Assembly (NCBI RefSeq): GCF_009184895.1
Contig: NZ_WESE01000003.1
Span: 248,001-312,000 of the forward strand
DNA: 64,000 nt
Direction of reading: 5' to 3'
From: Nostocoides sp. F2B08
GTDB lineage: Bacteria; Actinomycetota; Actinomycetes; Actinomycetales; Dermatophilaceae
Position numbers and translations under genes: made by a program. The notes below the pieces were generated by a model. It had not been told where the DNA came from. It saw nothing but the letters and a program-made list of their open reading frames with translations, and ran no database searches. Each line of letters opens with the position of its first letter. The first letter of the stretch is position 1. Shown in pieces: positions 1 through 11,964 of the stretch.

Positions 1-12
1 GGGCGGGCGTGG

Positions 13-1221
13 TCAGGCGGTCTGAGCGGTCCGGGCATGCGCCTCGTCGACGAGCCCCGGCAGGGCGGTGACGAAGGTGTCGAGCTGCTCCGCGGTGATG
101 ATCAGCGGTGGGGCGATCCGGATCGCGGACGGCGTGACGGCGTTGACGATGAAGCCCTGGTCCCGGGCCGCGGTCACGAGTGCGGGCGCGATCTCGGCGT
201 CGAGGGCGATGGCCCGCAACAGTCCGCGGCCGCGCACGTCCGTGACCGAGGGGTGGCCCAGGGCGCGAATGGCCGAGGCGACATGGTCGCCGACGGCCCG
301 GGCGTGCTCGAGCAGACCGGCCCGCTCGATCTCGTCGAGCACCGCGAGTCCCGCGGCGGCGGCGAGCGGGTTCCCGCCGAACGTCGTGCCGTGCTGGCCA
401 GGGGTGAGGAGTCCGCGCACGTGCTCCCCGAATGCGACGACCGCCCCGACGGGGATGCCACCGCCGAGACCCTTGGCGAGCGTCATGACGTCGGGACGCA
501 GGCCGGGCACGTGCTGGAACGCGAACCAGTCGCCGGTGCGGGCGACACCGGTCTGGATCTCGTCGAGGACGAGCAGGGCGCCGGTCGCGTCGGCGACCTC
601 GCGGGCGGCGAGGAGGTATGCGCTGGTCGCCGGCACGACGCCCCCCTCACCTTGGATGGGCTCCAGGAAGATCGCGGCCGTGTGGTCGTCGACGACGCGG
701 CGGAGCGCATCGACGTCGCCGAAGGGGACGAAGTCCACCCCGGGGATCAGCGGCTCGAAGGGGCTGCGGTAGGTCTCCTTGCTCGTCAGGGCCAGGGCAC
801 CGGTGGTGCGTCCGTGGAAGGACCCGCTGGCTGCGACGAGCCGGGTCCGTCCGGTGCGGCGGCTCATCTTGATCGCCGCCTCGATGGCCTCGGCTCCCGA
901 GTTGCAGAAGAAGACGCCCGAGCCGGCCGGAGCGTCCGCGATCTCGAGGATGCGTTCGGCCAGCCCGACCTGGGCAGGCGAGGTGAAGAAGTTGGAGAGG
1001 TGGAGCATCTCGCTCGCCTGCGTCGAGACGGCGACGACGAGAGAGGGGTGGTTGTGCCCGAGGGCGTTGACCGCGATGCCGCCGAGCAGGTCGAGGTACC
1101 GTCGGCCGTCGGCGTCCCAGACGTAGCAGCCGTCGCCGCGGGTGAGGACGAGCTGCGGCACGCCGAAGACGCCGATGAGGGACCGCTCGTAGCGTGCCAG
1201 CAGCTCGTCGGAGGCGCTCAT
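13..1221 (-). CDS. argD: Acetylornithine aminotransferase
   Basis: PLP enzyme that converts N-acetylglutamate semialdehyde to N-acetylornithine using glutamate, the fourth step of arginine synthesis in the cytosol. The 402 residues fit the class III aminotransferase length. CNSGAEA near residues 106-112, LVLDEIQTG with Asp220 facing the pyridine ring, and TLAKGLGGG with the Schiff-base Lys250 are all visible. The ATG start overlaps the argB stop as ATGA, so it is the last visible gene of the coupled arg operon. The stop lies 12 bases from the window edge; argF and argR would be expected beyond it but cannot be seen. Confidence 0.95.
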   Translation of the reverse strand: MSASDELLARYERSLIGVFGVPQLVLTRGDGCYVWDADGRRYLDLLGGIAVNALGHNHPSLVVAVSTQASEMLHLSNFFTSPAQVGLAERILEIADAPAGSGVFFCNSGAEAIEAAIKMSRRTGRTRLVAASGSFHGRTTGALALTSKETYRSPFEPLIPGVDFVPFGDVDALRRVVDDHTAAIFLEPIQGEGGVVPATSAYLLAAREVADATGALLVLDEIQTGVARTGDWFAFQHVPGLRPDVMTLAKGLGGGIPVGAVVAFGEHVRGLLTPGQHGTTFGGNPLAAAAGLAVLDEIERAGLLEHARAVGDHVASAIRALGHPSVTDVRGRGLLRAIALDAEIAPALVTAARDQGFIVNAVTPSAIRIAPPLIITAEQLDTFVTALPGLVDEAHARTAQTA

Positions 1222-2249
1222 GCCGAACCTCCGCCCGGGTTCGACGCCCTGCGCGGTGCCTGACTCCGTGCGGTGGGCGGCATCGCCTCGTCCGGCCGGA
1301 TCATCGTCCCGATGCCCGTGTCCGTGAACACCTCGAGGAGGAGGGCGTGCGGGATGCGGCCGTCGATGACGTGCGCTGCGGCCACTCCCCCCTCGACGGC
1401 TCGCACACAGGCCTCGAGCTTGGGGATCATGCCCGAGTCGACGGTGCCGAGCAGCTCCCGGGCCCGACCGACGGGGAGGTCGGTGAGCAGCGAGTCGCGG
1501 TCGGGCCAGCTAGCGTAGACACCCTCGACGTCGGTGAGGACGATGAGCTTGTCGGCCGGCAGCGCGACGGCGAGGGCGGCAGCCGCCGTGTCGGCGTTGA
1601 CGTTGAGCACCTGGCCCGTGTCCTCGAGGTCCGGGGCGATCGTCGAGACGACCGGGATGCGGCCGGCGGCGAGCAGGTCGTCGATGGCCGTCGGATCGAC
1701 CTCCGTCACGTCGCCGACGAGTCCGAGGTCGACCGCGACACCGTCCTCGACGAGGCCCTTGCGCACCCCCTTGAAGAGGCCGGCGTCCTCGCCGGACAGT
1801 CCGACGGCGAGGGCGCCGTGCTGGTTGAGCAGTCCCACGAGCTCGCGGCCGACCTGTCCGACCAGGACCATGCGGACGACGTCCATCGCCTCCGGCGTCG
1901 TGACCCGCAGTCCGCCGCGGAACTCGCTGTGGATCCCGAGCCGGTCCAGCATCGTGCCGATCTGGGGGCCGCCCCCGTGCACGACGACCGGTCGCAGGCC
2001 GGCATAGCGGAGGAAGGCGACGTCCTGGGCGAAGGCCGTCTTGAGGGCGTCGTCGGTCATCGCGTTGCCGCCGTACTTGACGACGACGAGGGAGCCGTGG
2101 AAGCGCTCGAGCCACGGCAGCGCCTCGATGAGGGTGGCCGCCTTGGCCGAGGCGGTGGCGACGTGGTGATCGTGGCGACCACCGGTCGGGCCGGTCCGGT
2201 GGCCGTCGGCCGCGGTGGGGGCGCCGCCCGGGATGTGGTCGGCGGTCAT
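1218..2249 (-). CDS. argB: Acetylglutamate kinase
   Basis: Phosphorylates N-acetylglutamate with ATP, the second and usually arginine-inhibited step of the pathway. [10 protein letters not shown] (residues 55-64) is the glycine-rich ATP loop with its lysine, and HGGGPQIG (91-98) binds the substrate, as in the amino acid kinase family. At 343 residues it is about 40 longer than usual because of a Gly/His/Thr-rich N-terminal extension. A GTG inside the extension could be an alternative start, but the ATG used here overlaps the argJ stop as ATGA, matching the other junctions of the operon. Confidence 0.95.
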   Translation of the reverse strand: MTADHIPGGAPTAADGHRTGPTGGRHDHHVATASAKAATLIEALPWLERFHGSLVVVKYGGNAMTDDALKTAFAQDVAFLRYAGLRPVVVHGGGPQIGTMLDRLGIHSEFRGGLRVTTPEAMDVVRMVLVGQVGRELVGLLNQHGALAVGLSGEDAGLFKGVRKGLVEDGVAVDLGLVGDVTEVDPTAIDDLLAAGRIPVVSTIAPDLEDTGQVLNVNADTAAAALAVALPADKLIVLTDVEGVYASWPDRDSLLTDLPVGRARELLGTVDSGMIPKLEACVRAVEGGVAAAHVIDGRIPHALLLEVFTDTGIGTMIRPDEAMPPTARSQAPRRASNPGGGSA

Positions 2250-3393
2250 GTCGAGTAGGCGCTGTTCTCGTGGACGTAGTCATGGGTGAGGTCGTTGGTC
2301 CAGATCGTCGCGGCCACATCCCCGGCGTGCAGGTCGACGACGATGTGGACCTCGCGGGGGGACAGGTCGACGAGGGCGCGGTCCTCCCCGACACCGCCGG
2401 CACGGCACACCATGACCCCGTTGATGCTCACGTCGAGGTCGGTCGGCTCGAAGGCGGCCCCCGTGGTGCCGACCGCGGCGAGGATCCGGCCCCAGTTCGG
2501 GTCCTGTCCGAAGATGGCGCACTTGACGAGGGTGTTGCGGGCGACCGAGCGGCCCACCTCGAGGGCGTCCTCGAGTGTCGCGGCGCCGGTCACGTCGATC
2601 GCCACCTCGTGGTGGGCGCCCTCCGCGTCGGCGACGAGCCCACGCGCGAGGTCGGCACACACCTCGGTGACCGCGGCGGTCAGGTCGGCTCGGTCCACGG
2701 CGATGCCGCTCGCTCCGGAGGCGAGGAGCAGGACGGTGTCGTTCGTGGACTGACACCCGTCGGAGTCGACGCGGTCGAAGGTCTGCGCCGTCGCCGAGCG
2801 CACGGCGGCATCGAGGTCTCCCGGGGTGGTCACGGCGTCCGTGGTGACGACCACGAGCATCGTGGCCAGGGCCGGCGCGAGCATGCCGGCGCCCTTGGCC
2901 ATGCCGCCCACCGACCAGCCGTCACGGCTGGTCGACGCCGTCTTGGGAACGGTGTCGGTCGTCATGATCGCCAGCGCCGCGTCGGCTCCGCCCTCGGTGG
3001 ACAGTGCCGCCGACGCCAGTGCGATCCCCGACTCGATGAGGTCCATCGGCAACAGCTCGCCGATGAGACCCGTCGAGCACACCGCGACGTCCCCCGCACT
3101 GACGTCCAGCGCGTCCGCGACGAGCTCGGCCGTGCGATGGGTGTCCTGGAACCCCTGGGCGCCGGTGCATGCGTTGGCTCCCCCGCTGTTGAGGACGACG
3201 GCGTCGACCCGCGAGTCGGCGAGGACCTGACGGCTCCACGTCACCGGCGCGGCGCACACCCGGTTGCTCGTGAAGACCCCGGCGGCATGCCGATCCGGAC
3301 CGAGGTTGTGCACGAGTGCGACGTCGGGGCGGCCGGAGGCCTTGAGCCCTGCCGTCACGCCGGCGGCGACGAAACCCCGTGGGGTGGTGACGC

Positions 3394-3397
<4 letters not shown>
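2246..3397 (-). CDS. argJ: Glutamate N-acetyltransferase / ornithine acetyltransferase
   Basis: Transfers the acetyl group from N-acetylornithine to glutamate, closing the acetyl cycle of arginine synthesis. The 383-residue precursor has the self-cleavage site [15 protein letters not shown], with predicted cleavage before Thr179, which becomes the N-terminal nucleophile of the beta chain. Upstream [10 protein letters not shown] (70-79) belongs to the acetyl-binding region. Both ends overlap neighbours by ATGA. Whether it is bifunctional, also using acetyl-CoA, cannot be told from sequence, and no separate argA is in the window. Confidence 0.95.
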
Positions 3398-4863
<1,466 letters not shown>

Positions 4864-4919
4864 CTCAGCACGTTCATTCACTCCGGTTCCGCTCTCGGCG
4901 AGCGACCCAGCACACGGGG

Positions 4920-5906
4920 CTAGAAGGTCTCCCCGAGCGCATCGAGCGCGGAGTGCCGAGGACTCCAGCCGAGCACCGTCCTGGCCTTGGTCGTGTCCAT
5001 GATCGCGGGGTGGGCCATGGTCTCGACCCACGCCATCCGGGACGGCAGGTGGGGCACTCGCGCGATCACCCGCGAGGCCGCGGCGACGGGCGCGCCCGGC
5101 ATCCGGACGGGTCGCAGACCGAGCGCCCGGGCGACGTCGACGAGGGACACGACGTCGTCCGCGGCGATGTTGTAGGCGCCCGGAGGACCGGCGCCCAGGA
5201 CGCACAGGAGCAGCGCGCGCGCCACGTCCTCCTGGTGGACGAACTGCAGCGGAAGGTCGGGAACCACCACCGGCGGGGCGGGCAGGCCGCGCATGACGGC
5301 GCGGACCAGGGGTACGACCGGTGCGAGCGCAGCCGGCAGGACCTGTTTCCCGCCGGCGGCGTCGGGACCGAGGACGATCGGCGGGCGCAGGAGGTACACG
5401 TCCGTCCCGGGGTTGCGTGCGGCCGCCCGCTGGAGGGCGTGCTCGAGCTCGGCCTTCTCCTGCGCGTAGAGGAGCCGCCCGGCGGGGCGGGTGGCCCAGT
5501 CCTCGGTCAGGCCGACCGGGTTGTCGCGGTGGAAGCCGTAGGCCGCCACCGACGATGCGTAGACGAACCGGCGGGCGCCCGCCGCCACGGCCGCGTCGAA
5601 CGCGCCCAGGGTGCCGTCGACGTTGATCGCCCGAGCCGTCTCCTCGTTCCCCGTCATCACCTGGAACGCGAGGTGCACGACGACGTCGGCGCCCTCGAAG
5701 CAGGCCCGCAGCGCGTCGGGATCCCGCACGTCGCCTCTGCGGTACTCGAGCTTGGACCAGCCCCGGGCCGCGGGATCGAACGGCCGGCGCGCGATCCCGA
5801 TGACCCGCCCGACTCGCTCATCGCGTTCGAGCATCGGCACCAGCGCCAGCCCGAAGGTGCCAGTGGGTCCAGTCACCGCCACCGTCAGTCGCGTGGTCTC
5901 GGCCAT
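4920..5906 (-). CDS. NAD-dependent epimerase/dehydratase (extended SDR)
   Basis: 328 residues with the extended SDR layout: VTGPTGTFG dinucleotide loop (11-19), GDVRDPDAL strand end, VVHLAFQV, YASSVAAYG and the catalytic Tyr147-xxx-Lys151 pair (YAQEK). The C-terminal half carries a sugar-nucleotide-epimerase-like substrate domain. Substrate unknown. It is transcribed just upstream of argC on the same strand but has its own TAGGTT -10 six bases before the ATG, and the ARG box separates the two, so it is probably not in the arg operon. Confidence 0.85.
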   Translation of the reverse strand: MAETTRLTVAVTGPTGTFGLALVPMLERDERVGRVIGIARRPFDPAARGWSKLEYRRGDVRDPDALRACFEGADVVVHLAFQVMTGNEETARAINVDGTLGAFDAAVAAGARRFVYASSVAAYGFHRDNPVGLTEDWATRPAGRLLYAQEKAELEHALQRAAARNPGTDVYLLRPPIVLGPDAAGGKQVLPAALAPVVPLVRAVMRGLPAPPVVVPDLPLQFVHQEDVARALLLCVLGAGPPGAYNIAADDVVSLVDVARALGLRPVRMPGAPVAAASRVIARVPHLPSRMAWVETMAHPAIMDTTKARTVLGWSPRHSALDALGETF

Positions 5907-5912
5907 CCCGCC

Positions 5913-5918
5913 AACCTA
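5913..5918 (-). promoter_or_regulatory. -10 of the 5906 SDR gene
   Basis: TAGGTT six bases before the ATG at 5906; leaderless geometry. Confidence 0.5.
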
Positions 5919-5948
5919 CTGTGACCCTCCTGCGAGTCCGCGCGGCGG

Positions 5949-6686
5949 TCAGCCGAGCGGGTCCCCGGCCCCCCAGGTGCGGAGCGTCACCGTGCGGTCC
6001 GACTCGTCCAGACCGGCCTTCGCCCGCGCCCGCAGCGACTCGGGCGTGTCGACACCGGCCCGGACGAAGCGGCCCGACCACGCGTCGAGGTCGCCCGCCG
6101 CGAACGCCAGCACCAGAGCGGTCACGTCGGCGGGGTCGGTCCACTCGGTCCGGTCGACGTGGGCCTGCATGGACTCGGTCATGTCGGTGCGGACGACGCC
6201 CGGCATGAGGTCCAGGCATGGGATGCCGGACAGGTGGGTCGAGCCGGTCAGCCGGGCGAGGGCGGTCTTGCTGAGGTTGTATGCGGTGGCCAGCGCCCCC
6301 GGCCGCAGGCCCGCGCCGCTGTTGAGGTTGACGACCCGCAGTCCGTCGGTCGAGCCGGTGCGCTCGCGCAGCATCCGGCCCAGAACCCACGTGACCAGGT
6401 ATGCGCCGCGCACGTTGACCTCGACCGTCCGCCACCACTGCTCCGGCTCGGAGTCCAGGAGCGGAACCTCGGCGTCGATGACGCCGGCGTTGTTCACGAG
6501 CAGGTCCACGCGGGGATGCCGGGAGAGGACGTCGGCGACCCACCTCTCGACCGCCTCCTGGTCCGTCACGGCGGCGACGATGCTCGACCCCCGCGCCACC
6601 GCATACCCGTGCGCCTGGAGGGCGTCGGCGATGTGCCGACCGATCCCGCGAGAGGCGCCGGTGACGACGGCGACGGGCGCGCTCAT
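5949..6686 (-). CDS. SDR family oxidoreductase, pheT-linked
   Basis: Classical short-chain dehydrogenase of 245 residues: TGASRGIGRHIA cofactor loop, NNAG at 65-68, Ser123, Tyr136 and Lys140 (YNLSK) as the catalytic set. GASRGIG with a following basic stretch is compatible with NADP(H), but the substrate is unknown. The ATG overlaps the pheT stop as ATGA, so it is co-translated with the tRNA synthetase genes. The link is probably only transcriptional. The open frame upstream of this ATG lies inside pheT and is not coding. Confidence 0.85.
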   Translation of the reverse strand: MSAPVAVVTGASRGIGRHIADALQAHGYAVARGSSIVAAVTDQEAVERWVADVLSRHPRVDLLVNNAGVIDAEVPLLDSEPEQWWRTVEVNVRGAYLVTWVLGRMLRERTGSTDGLRVVNLNSGAGLRPGALATAYNLSKTALARLTGSTHLSGIPCLDLMPGVVRTDMTESMQAHVDRTEWTDPADVTALVLAFAAGDLDAWSGRFVRAGVDTPESLRARAKAGLDESDRTVTLRTWGAGDPLG

Positions 6687-9244
6687 CGCTGGACCGCCCC
6701 GACGACCCGGGCCGCCTCGGCGACCGCCCGGTCGCGCAGGCCGGAGACCTCGTCGGTGGTCAGCGTGCGGTCCGGGGCCCGGAAGGCGAGCCGGTATGCG
6801 AGCGACTTGCGGCCCGGGCCGACCTGGTCGCCCCGGTAGACGTCGAAGAGACCCACCGACTCGAGGATGTCCCCGGCACCCGAGCGCAGCGACGCCTCGA
6901 CCGCGGCCGCGGTGACCGTCTCGTCGACGACGAGCGCCACGTCGCTGTAGGCGACCGGCGAGGTGATGACGTCCCGGGCCTGGACCGTCACCTCGGACGC
7001 GGCGATGAGTCGGTCGAGGTCGAGCTCGGCAGCCAGGGTGCGCGCCGGCAGTCCGAGCGACGCGACGACCTTGGGGTGCAGCTCGCCGGCGTGGCCGAGG
7101 AGCACGCCGTCGGCGAGGTGGAGTGCCGCACACCTCCCCGGGTGGAACGGCATGACGTCGTCGGCCGGCCGGACCTCCGTCTCGACTCCGAGGGCCTCGG
7201 CGACGCTCGCGGCGAGGGCGATGACGTCGGTGACGTCGGCACGCCGCCCGCCGCCCCACCACCCCGCCCGGTCGCGGTCGCCGGTGAGAAGGATTGCGAG
7301 GTGACGCGGCTGTGCCGGGATGGCGGCGTGGATCGCGGCGAGGGTGTCCTCGCTCGGCAGGATGCCGACGTCCTCCGTCGGCGCCCGCCGCTGCTCGCCG
7401 TCGCGCGCGACGACGAGGCCCACCTCGAAGAGCCCCACGTCCTTGGCGCCGCGGGCGACGTTGCGCACGAGGGCGTCGACCATCGTCGAGAGCACGCTGA
7501 TCCGCATGAGCGGCTGCTCCTCGGACAGCGGGTTCGCCAGGGCCACGGTCCGGGCGCGGGCCTCCTGTGGGTCCCACCCGAGGTCGCGGTGGCGGGTGTC
7601 GCCGACGAACGGCGGACTCCACACCTCGGTGAGACCCTGACCGGCGAGCACCTCCGCGACGATGCGGCGGGCCCGCTGGCCGTGGGTCAGCCCGCTCCCG
7701 CTCGGGGGTGTCGGAACGACGGAGGGGATGCGGTCGTAGCCGTCGATGCGGGCGACCTCCTCGACCAGGTCCGGCGCCGTCCTCAGGTCGGGTCGCCACG
7801 AGGGCGGCGTGACCCGCATCCGCGGGCCTCCGGTCGTCGCAACCTCCTCGACGTGGCAGCCGATCTCGGTGAGGATGCGCCGGACGTCGTCGCGGCTGTA
7901 GGGGACGCCGACGAACCGCGCGGGATAGTCCGGGTCGAGGTCGACGGTGACGATCGGCCGCGGGGTGCCGACATCGGTCACCCCGGGGTCGACGGAACCG
8001 CCGCCGTACGCGGTGAGCAGCTGGACGGCCAGCTCGGCGGCGGCGGGGGCGAGCTCGGGGTCGACGCCGCGCTCGAAGCGCTTGGACGCCTCCGAGGGAA
8101 GTCGGTGCCGTCGGGCCGAGCGCGCGATCGAAACAGGGTCGAACGTCGCGGACTCGACCAGCACGTCGGCCGTGCCCGCACCGACCTCGGTCTCGGCTCC
8201 GCCCATGACCCCGGCGATCGCGATCGGGGTGCGCCCGCCGTCGGTGATGAGGAGGTCCTCGGGATGCAGCGCGCGGTCCTGGCCGTCGAGGGTCGTGATC
8301 CGCTCACCCGGTGCCGCACGGCGCACGACGATCGCGTCACCGAGCGTTGCCGCGTCGAAGGCGTGCAGCGGTTGGCCGAGGCCGAGCATGACGTAGTTCG
8401 TCACGTCGACCGGCAGGGAGATTGGTCGCATCCCGGCCTCGACGAGCCGCTGGGACATCCAGCGCGGCGTCGGTGCCGAGACGTCGATGCCGCGCACGAC
8501 GCGCGCGACGTAGCGGCTGCACCCCGCCCGACCCTGGATCGGCGCGTGGTCCTCCAGTCGGACCGGGAAGCCGTCGTCCGTCGCGGCGGGTGCGGCCTCG
8601 GCCAGGTCGACGACGGGGTCGGTGAAGGATGCGCCAGTCGCGTGGGAGTACTCGCGCGCGATGCCGCGGATCGAGAAGCAGTAGCCCCGGTCCGGGGTGA
8701 CGTTGACCTCGACGGTCTCGCGGTCGAGGCCGAGCAGCGGGATCGCGTCGGCACCCGGCTCGAGCCGGGCGAGCATCTCGGGGTCGTCGGCGAAGCGACG
8801 GGTCAGGACGATGATGCCGTCATGGTCCTCGCCGAGGCCCAGCTCGAGCTCGGAGCAGATCATCCCCGCCGAGACGTGACCGTACGTCTTGCGGGCCCCG
8901 ACCACCATCGGTCCCTGCGGGGTGGTGAGGACGCCCCCCGGAAGGATGACCGGGACGAGGTCGCCCGCCTCGAAGTTGTGTGCTCCGCAGACGATTCCCT
9001 GGGGCTCACCCGTGCCGTTGGCCGCGCCGACGTCGACGGTGCACCAGGTGATGACCTTGCCGTTCTTCTGCGGCTCCTTGTCGAGCGTGAGCACACGCCC
9101 GACGACGAGCGGGCCGGTCACGCCGCCGCCGTGGAAGGCCTCCTCCTCCAGCCCGACGCGGACCAGGTCGGCCGCGACCTGCTGAGCGGTCGTGCCGGCG
9201 GGCACGTCCACGTAGTCGCGGAGCCAGTCGATGGGGACGCGCAT
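6683..9244 (-). CDS. pheT: Phenylalanine--tRNA ligase beta subunit
   Basis: The 853-residue beta chain of the alpha2-beta2 synthetase. N-terminal EMAP-like tRNA-binding domain (about 40-150), B3/4 editing domain in the middle, B5 domain around 400-480, and the C-terminal ferredoxin-fold anticodon-binding domain ending in SLAYRLAFRAPDRTLT and the last helix. Length is normal for actinobacteria. It starts one base after the pheS stop, and its own stop overlaps the SDR start. Confidence 0.95.
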   Translation of the reverse strand: MRVPIDWLRDYVDVPAGTTAQQVAADLVRVGLEEEAFHGGGVTGPLVVGRVLTLDKEPQKNGKVITWCTVDVGAANGTGEPQGIVCGAHNFEAGDLVPVILPGGVLTTPQGPMVVGARKTYGHVSAGMICSELELGLGEDHDGIIVLTRRFADDPEMLARLEPGADAIPLLGLDRETVEVNVTPDRGYCFSIRGIAREYSHATGASFTDPVVDLAEAAPAATDDGFPVRLEDHAPIQGRAGCSRYVARVVRGIDVSAPTPRWMSQRLVEAGMRPISLPVDVTNYVMLGLGQPLHAFDAATLGDAIVVRRAAPGERITTLDGQDRALHPEDLLITDGGRTPIAIAGVMGGAETEVGAGTADVLVESATFDPVSIARSARRHRLPSEASKRFERGVDPELAPAAAELAVQLLTAYGGGSVDPGVTDVGTPRPIVTVDLDPDYPARFVGVPYSRDDVRRILTEIGCHVEEVATTGGPRMRVTPPSWRPDLRTAPDLVEEVARIDGYDRIPSVVPTPPSGSGLTHGQRARRIVAEVLAGQGLTEVWSPPFVGDTRHRDLGWDPQEARARTVALANPLSEEQPLMRISVLSTMVDALVRNVARGAKDVGLFEVGLVVARDGEQRRAPTEDVGILPSEDTLAAIHAAIPAQPRHLAILLTGDRDRAGWWGGGRRADVTDVIALAASVAEALGVETEVRPADDVMPFHPGRCAALHLADGVLLGHAGELHPKVVASLGLPARTLAAELDLDRLIAASEVTVQARDVITSPVAYSDVALVVDETVTAAAVEASLRSGAGDILESVGLFDVYRGDQVGPGRKSLAYRLAFRAPDRTLTTDEVSGLRDRAVAEAARVVGAVQR

Positions 9245-9245
9245 G

Positions 9246-10403
9246 TCAGATCTCCATCCCGAACTGGGCGTTGAAGCGGACGTCTCCCTCGATCATGTCG
9301 CGCATGTCGGAGACGCCGGTGCGGAACATCAGAGCCCGGTCGATGCCCATGCCGAAGGCGAAGCCGGAGTACCTCTCGGGGTCGATCCCGCAGGCGCGCA
9401 GGACGTTGTGGTTGACCATGCCGCAGCCGCCCCACTCGATCCAGCCCATTCCCTTGCAGGCCCGGCAGTCGGGATTGGTCCCATGGCAGAGGAAGCAGCG
9501 CAGGTCCATCTCGGCGCTGGGTTCGGTGAACGGGAAGTATGCGGGGCGCAGGCGGGTCGTCGTGCCCTCGCCGAAGATCTCGCTCGCGAGCCGGTCGAGG
9601 GTGCCCTTCAGGTGCGCCATCGTCAGACCCTCGTCGATCGCGAGACCCTCCACCTGGTGGAACGCCGGCATGTGCGTCGCGTCGAGGTCGTCGGTGCGGA
9701 AGACCCGGCCGGGACACGCGACGTAGAGCGGCACTCCCCGCTCGAGCAGTGCCCTCGCCTGGACCGGCGAGGTGTGGGTGCGCAGGACGAGACCGCTGGA
9801 CGGCCAGTCGTGGTGGCCGCCGTCGTGTGAGGACGCCGCCTGGCCGTGGGCGACGACCTCGTCCGGTGCGGCGACGTAGAAGGTGTCCTGCATCTGTCGG
9901 GCCGGGTGGTCCTCGTCGAAGTTGAGGGCGTCGAAGTTGAACCACTCCGCCTCGATCTCCGGGCCTTCGGCGATCTCCCACCCCATCCCGACGAAGATGT
10001 CGGTGATCCGGGTCGCCATCAGCTCGATCGGGTGTCGCCGCCCCAACGGCCGACGACCGGTCGGCAGCGTGACGTCGACGGCCTCCTCGACGAGGATGCG
10101 CGCGTCGCGCTCCATCTCCAGCTCACTCTGCCGGGTGGCGAACGCTTCGGCCACCCGGGCCCGGGCGGCGCCGACGCGCTTGCCCGCCTCGGCCTTGGCA
10201 CTCGGGGGTAGGGCGCCGATCTCCCGGTTGGCGAGTGCGAGCGGACTGCGGTCCCCCTGGTGTGCGGAGCGGGCCGCCTTGAGCTCGTCAAGGCCGGCGG
10301 CCGCAGCGGCCGCCGCGAGGGCGGTGGAGACGGCCTCCTCGAGCGCCTCCGGCTCGAGCGCGGCGACCCGGACAGGGTCGAAGTTCGTGTTGGGTCCAGA
10401 CAT
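9246..10403 (-). CDS. pheS: Phenylalanine--tRNA ligase alpha subunit
   Basis: 385-residue catalytic subunit. N-terminal coiled coil (about 1-90), then class II motifs: GRRHPIE (motif 1 region), VFRTDDLDATHMPAFHQVEG (motif 2) and GFAFGMGIDR (motif 3). The insert CFLCHGTNPDCRACKGMGW is a four-Cys knuckle common in this lineage. I chose the ATG at 10403 because GGAGG lies about 11 bases upstream and the protein begins with the usual helix. The frame is open for 46 more codons upstream but these are low-probability sequence. Confidence 0.95.
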   Translation of the reverse strand: MSGPNTNFDPVRVAALEPEALEEAVSTALAAAAAAAGLDELKAARSAHQGDRSPLALANREIGALPPSAKAEAGKRVGAARARVAEAFATRQSELEMERDARILVEEAVDVTLPTGRRPLGRRHPIELMATRITDIFVGMGWEIAEGPEIEAEWFNFDALNFDEDHPARQMQDTFYVAAPDEVVAHGQAASSHDGGHHDWPSSGLVLRTHTSPVQARALLERGVPLYVACPGRVFRTDDLDATHMPAFHQVEGLAIDEGLTMAHLKGTLDRLASEIFGEGTTTRLRPAYFPFTEPSAEMDLRCFLCHGTNPDCRACKGMGWIEWGGCGMVNHNVLRACGIDPERYSGFAFGMGIDRALMFRTGVSDMRDMIEGDVRFNAQFGMEI

Positions 10404-10578
10404 GCGGACGGTGTCCTCCGGGTGCGGGAGCGGGTGGTCGAGTCGCGGGCAGCCAACGCGGTGGGCGGCTGCGGCACAGCCCTCGGGTGCGTCCGGATAC
10501 CGGGACGAACGCGCCCGAAGGCTAGCTAAATCGGCGACCACTCATGACGAGCAAGACTATCCCCTCTAGGGTGACGCC
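10404..10578. promoter_or_regulatory. Divergent promoter region pheS / trpB2
   Basis: 175 bases between divergent genes. On the plus strand TAGGGT (10567-10572) lies six bases before the trpB2-like ATG. On the minus strand TAGCCT (10519-10524) is a plausible pheS -10, giving a leader of about 110 bases. I found no T-box or leader-peptide signature for pheS. Confidence 0.45.
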
Positions 10579-11964
10579 ATGACCGCCACCTCGCCCACCG
10601 AGACGCTCCCCCAGGCCGACGTCGGCGTCGTCACCGGCCCATCCGAGCTGACCCGCGCCACGCTCCCCGAGAGCGAGATCCCCACGCACTGGTACAACCT
10701 CCTGCCGGACCTGCCGGAGCCGCTTCCCCCGCACCTGCACCCGGCCACCAAGGACCCCGTCGGCCCGGAGGACCTCGCGCCGCTGTTCCCCGCCGGGTTG
10801 ATCGCCCAGGAGGTCTCGTCCGAGCGCTTCATCGAGATCCCGGAGCCGGTCCGCGAGATCTACCGGCTGTGGCGGCCCTCACCCCTGTATCGCGCGCGGC
10901 GCCTCGAGCGCGCGCTCGGCACACCGGCCCGGATCTACTACAAGTACGAGGGCGTCTCGCCGGTGGGGTCGCACAAGCCGAACACAGCAGTGGCCCAGGC
11001 GTACTACAACCACCTCGACGGGGTCAGCCGGATCACGACCGAGACCGGTGCCGGACAGTGGGGCAGCGCGCTGTCCATGGCCTGCGCGCTCTTCGGCATG
11101 ACCTGCGAGGTGTGGCAGGTCGCCGCGTCCTATGCCAGCAAGCCGTATCGGCGGATGATGATCGAGACCTACGGATCCTCGATCCACTCCTCGCCGTCCG
11201 AGCTCACCCAGGCGGGCCGGGCGCTGCGCGCGCGGTTCCCGGACACGACCGGCTCGCTCGGCATGGCCGTGTCGGAGGCGGTGGAGGCGGCCGCGAGCGA
11301 TCCGTCGACCCGGTATGCGCTCGGCTCGGTCCTCAACCACGTCATGCTCCACCAGACGGTCATCGGAGAGGAGACCCTGGCCCAGCTCGCGATGTTCGGC
11401 GAGGAGCAGGCCGACGTCGTGTTCGGCTGCGCCGGAGGCGGCTCCAACCTCGCCGGCCTGACCTTCCCGTTGCTGCGGGAGAACCTTGCCGGACGAACCA
11501 CGAGCCGGCTGGTCGCCGTCGAGCCGGCCGCCTGTCCTTCCCTGACGGCAGGGCGCTACGAGTACGACCACGGCGACGTCGCCGGCCTGACGCCGCTCAT
11601 GAAGATGTACACCCTGGGCCGGGACTTCGTGCCCGATCCCATCCACGCGGGCGGTCTGCGCTACCACGCGATGAGCCCGATGGTGAGCCACATCGTCAAC
11701 CTCGGCCTGATGGAGGCCATGGCGGTCGACCAGGATGAGGCTTTCGCCGCAGGTGTCACCTTCGCCCGCACCGAGGGGCTGATCCCCGCCCCCGAGTCCA
11801 CGCACGCGGTCGCCGGCGCCATCAGAGAGGCCAACGCGTGCACCGAGTCCGGGACGGAGCGGTCAATCCTCATCGGCCTGTCGGGCAACGGTGTGCTCGA
11901 CCTGCCGTCCTACCAGGACTACCTCTCCCAGCAGCCTGGCGCGGACGCGGAGGCCGAGCGGTGA
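10579..11964 (+). CDS. TrpB2-type tryptophan synthase beta-like PLP enzyme
   Basis: 461 residues with the fold-type II PLP layout: [13 protein letters not shown] carries the Schiff-base Lys133, [10 protein letters not shown] binds the PLP phosphate, and GLSGNGVLD is near the end. The long N-terminal part ([21 protein letters not shown]) is typical of the TrpB2 subgroup, which works without a canonical TrpA or scavenges indole. No trpA, trpC or trpE is nearby. A TAGGGT -10 six bases upstream implies a leaderless message. The stop overlaps the next GTG start. Confidence 0.88.
   Translation: MTATSPTETLPQADVGVVTGPSELTRATLPESEIPTHWYNLLPDLPEPLPPHLHPATKDPVGPEDLAPLFPAGLIAQEVSSERFIEIPEPVREIYRLWRPSPLYRARRLERALGTPARIYYKYEGVSPVGSHKPNTAVAQAYYNHLDGVSRITTETGAGQWGSALSMACALFGMTCEVWQVAASYASKPYRRMMIETYGSSIHSSPSELTQAGRALRARFPDTTGSLGMAVSEAVEAAASDPSTRYALGSVLNHVMLHQTVIGEETLAQLAMFGEEQADVVFGCAGGGSNLAGLTFPLLRENLAGRTTSRLVAVEPAACPSLTAGRYEYDHGDVAGLTPLMKMYTLGRDFVPDPIHAGGLRYHAMSPMVSHIVNLGLMEAMAVDQDEAFAAGVTFARTEGLIPAPESTHAVAGAIREANACTESGTERSILIGLSGNGVLDLPSYQDYLSQQPGADAEAER

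Noticed and set aside
9426-9500. Four-Cys knuckle in PheS as a novelty
   Set aside because: The insert is a normal feature of this lineage's PheS.
10404-10578. T-box or leader peptide upstream of pheS
   Set aside because: No T-box sequence, Phe-rich peptide or terminator found in the interval.
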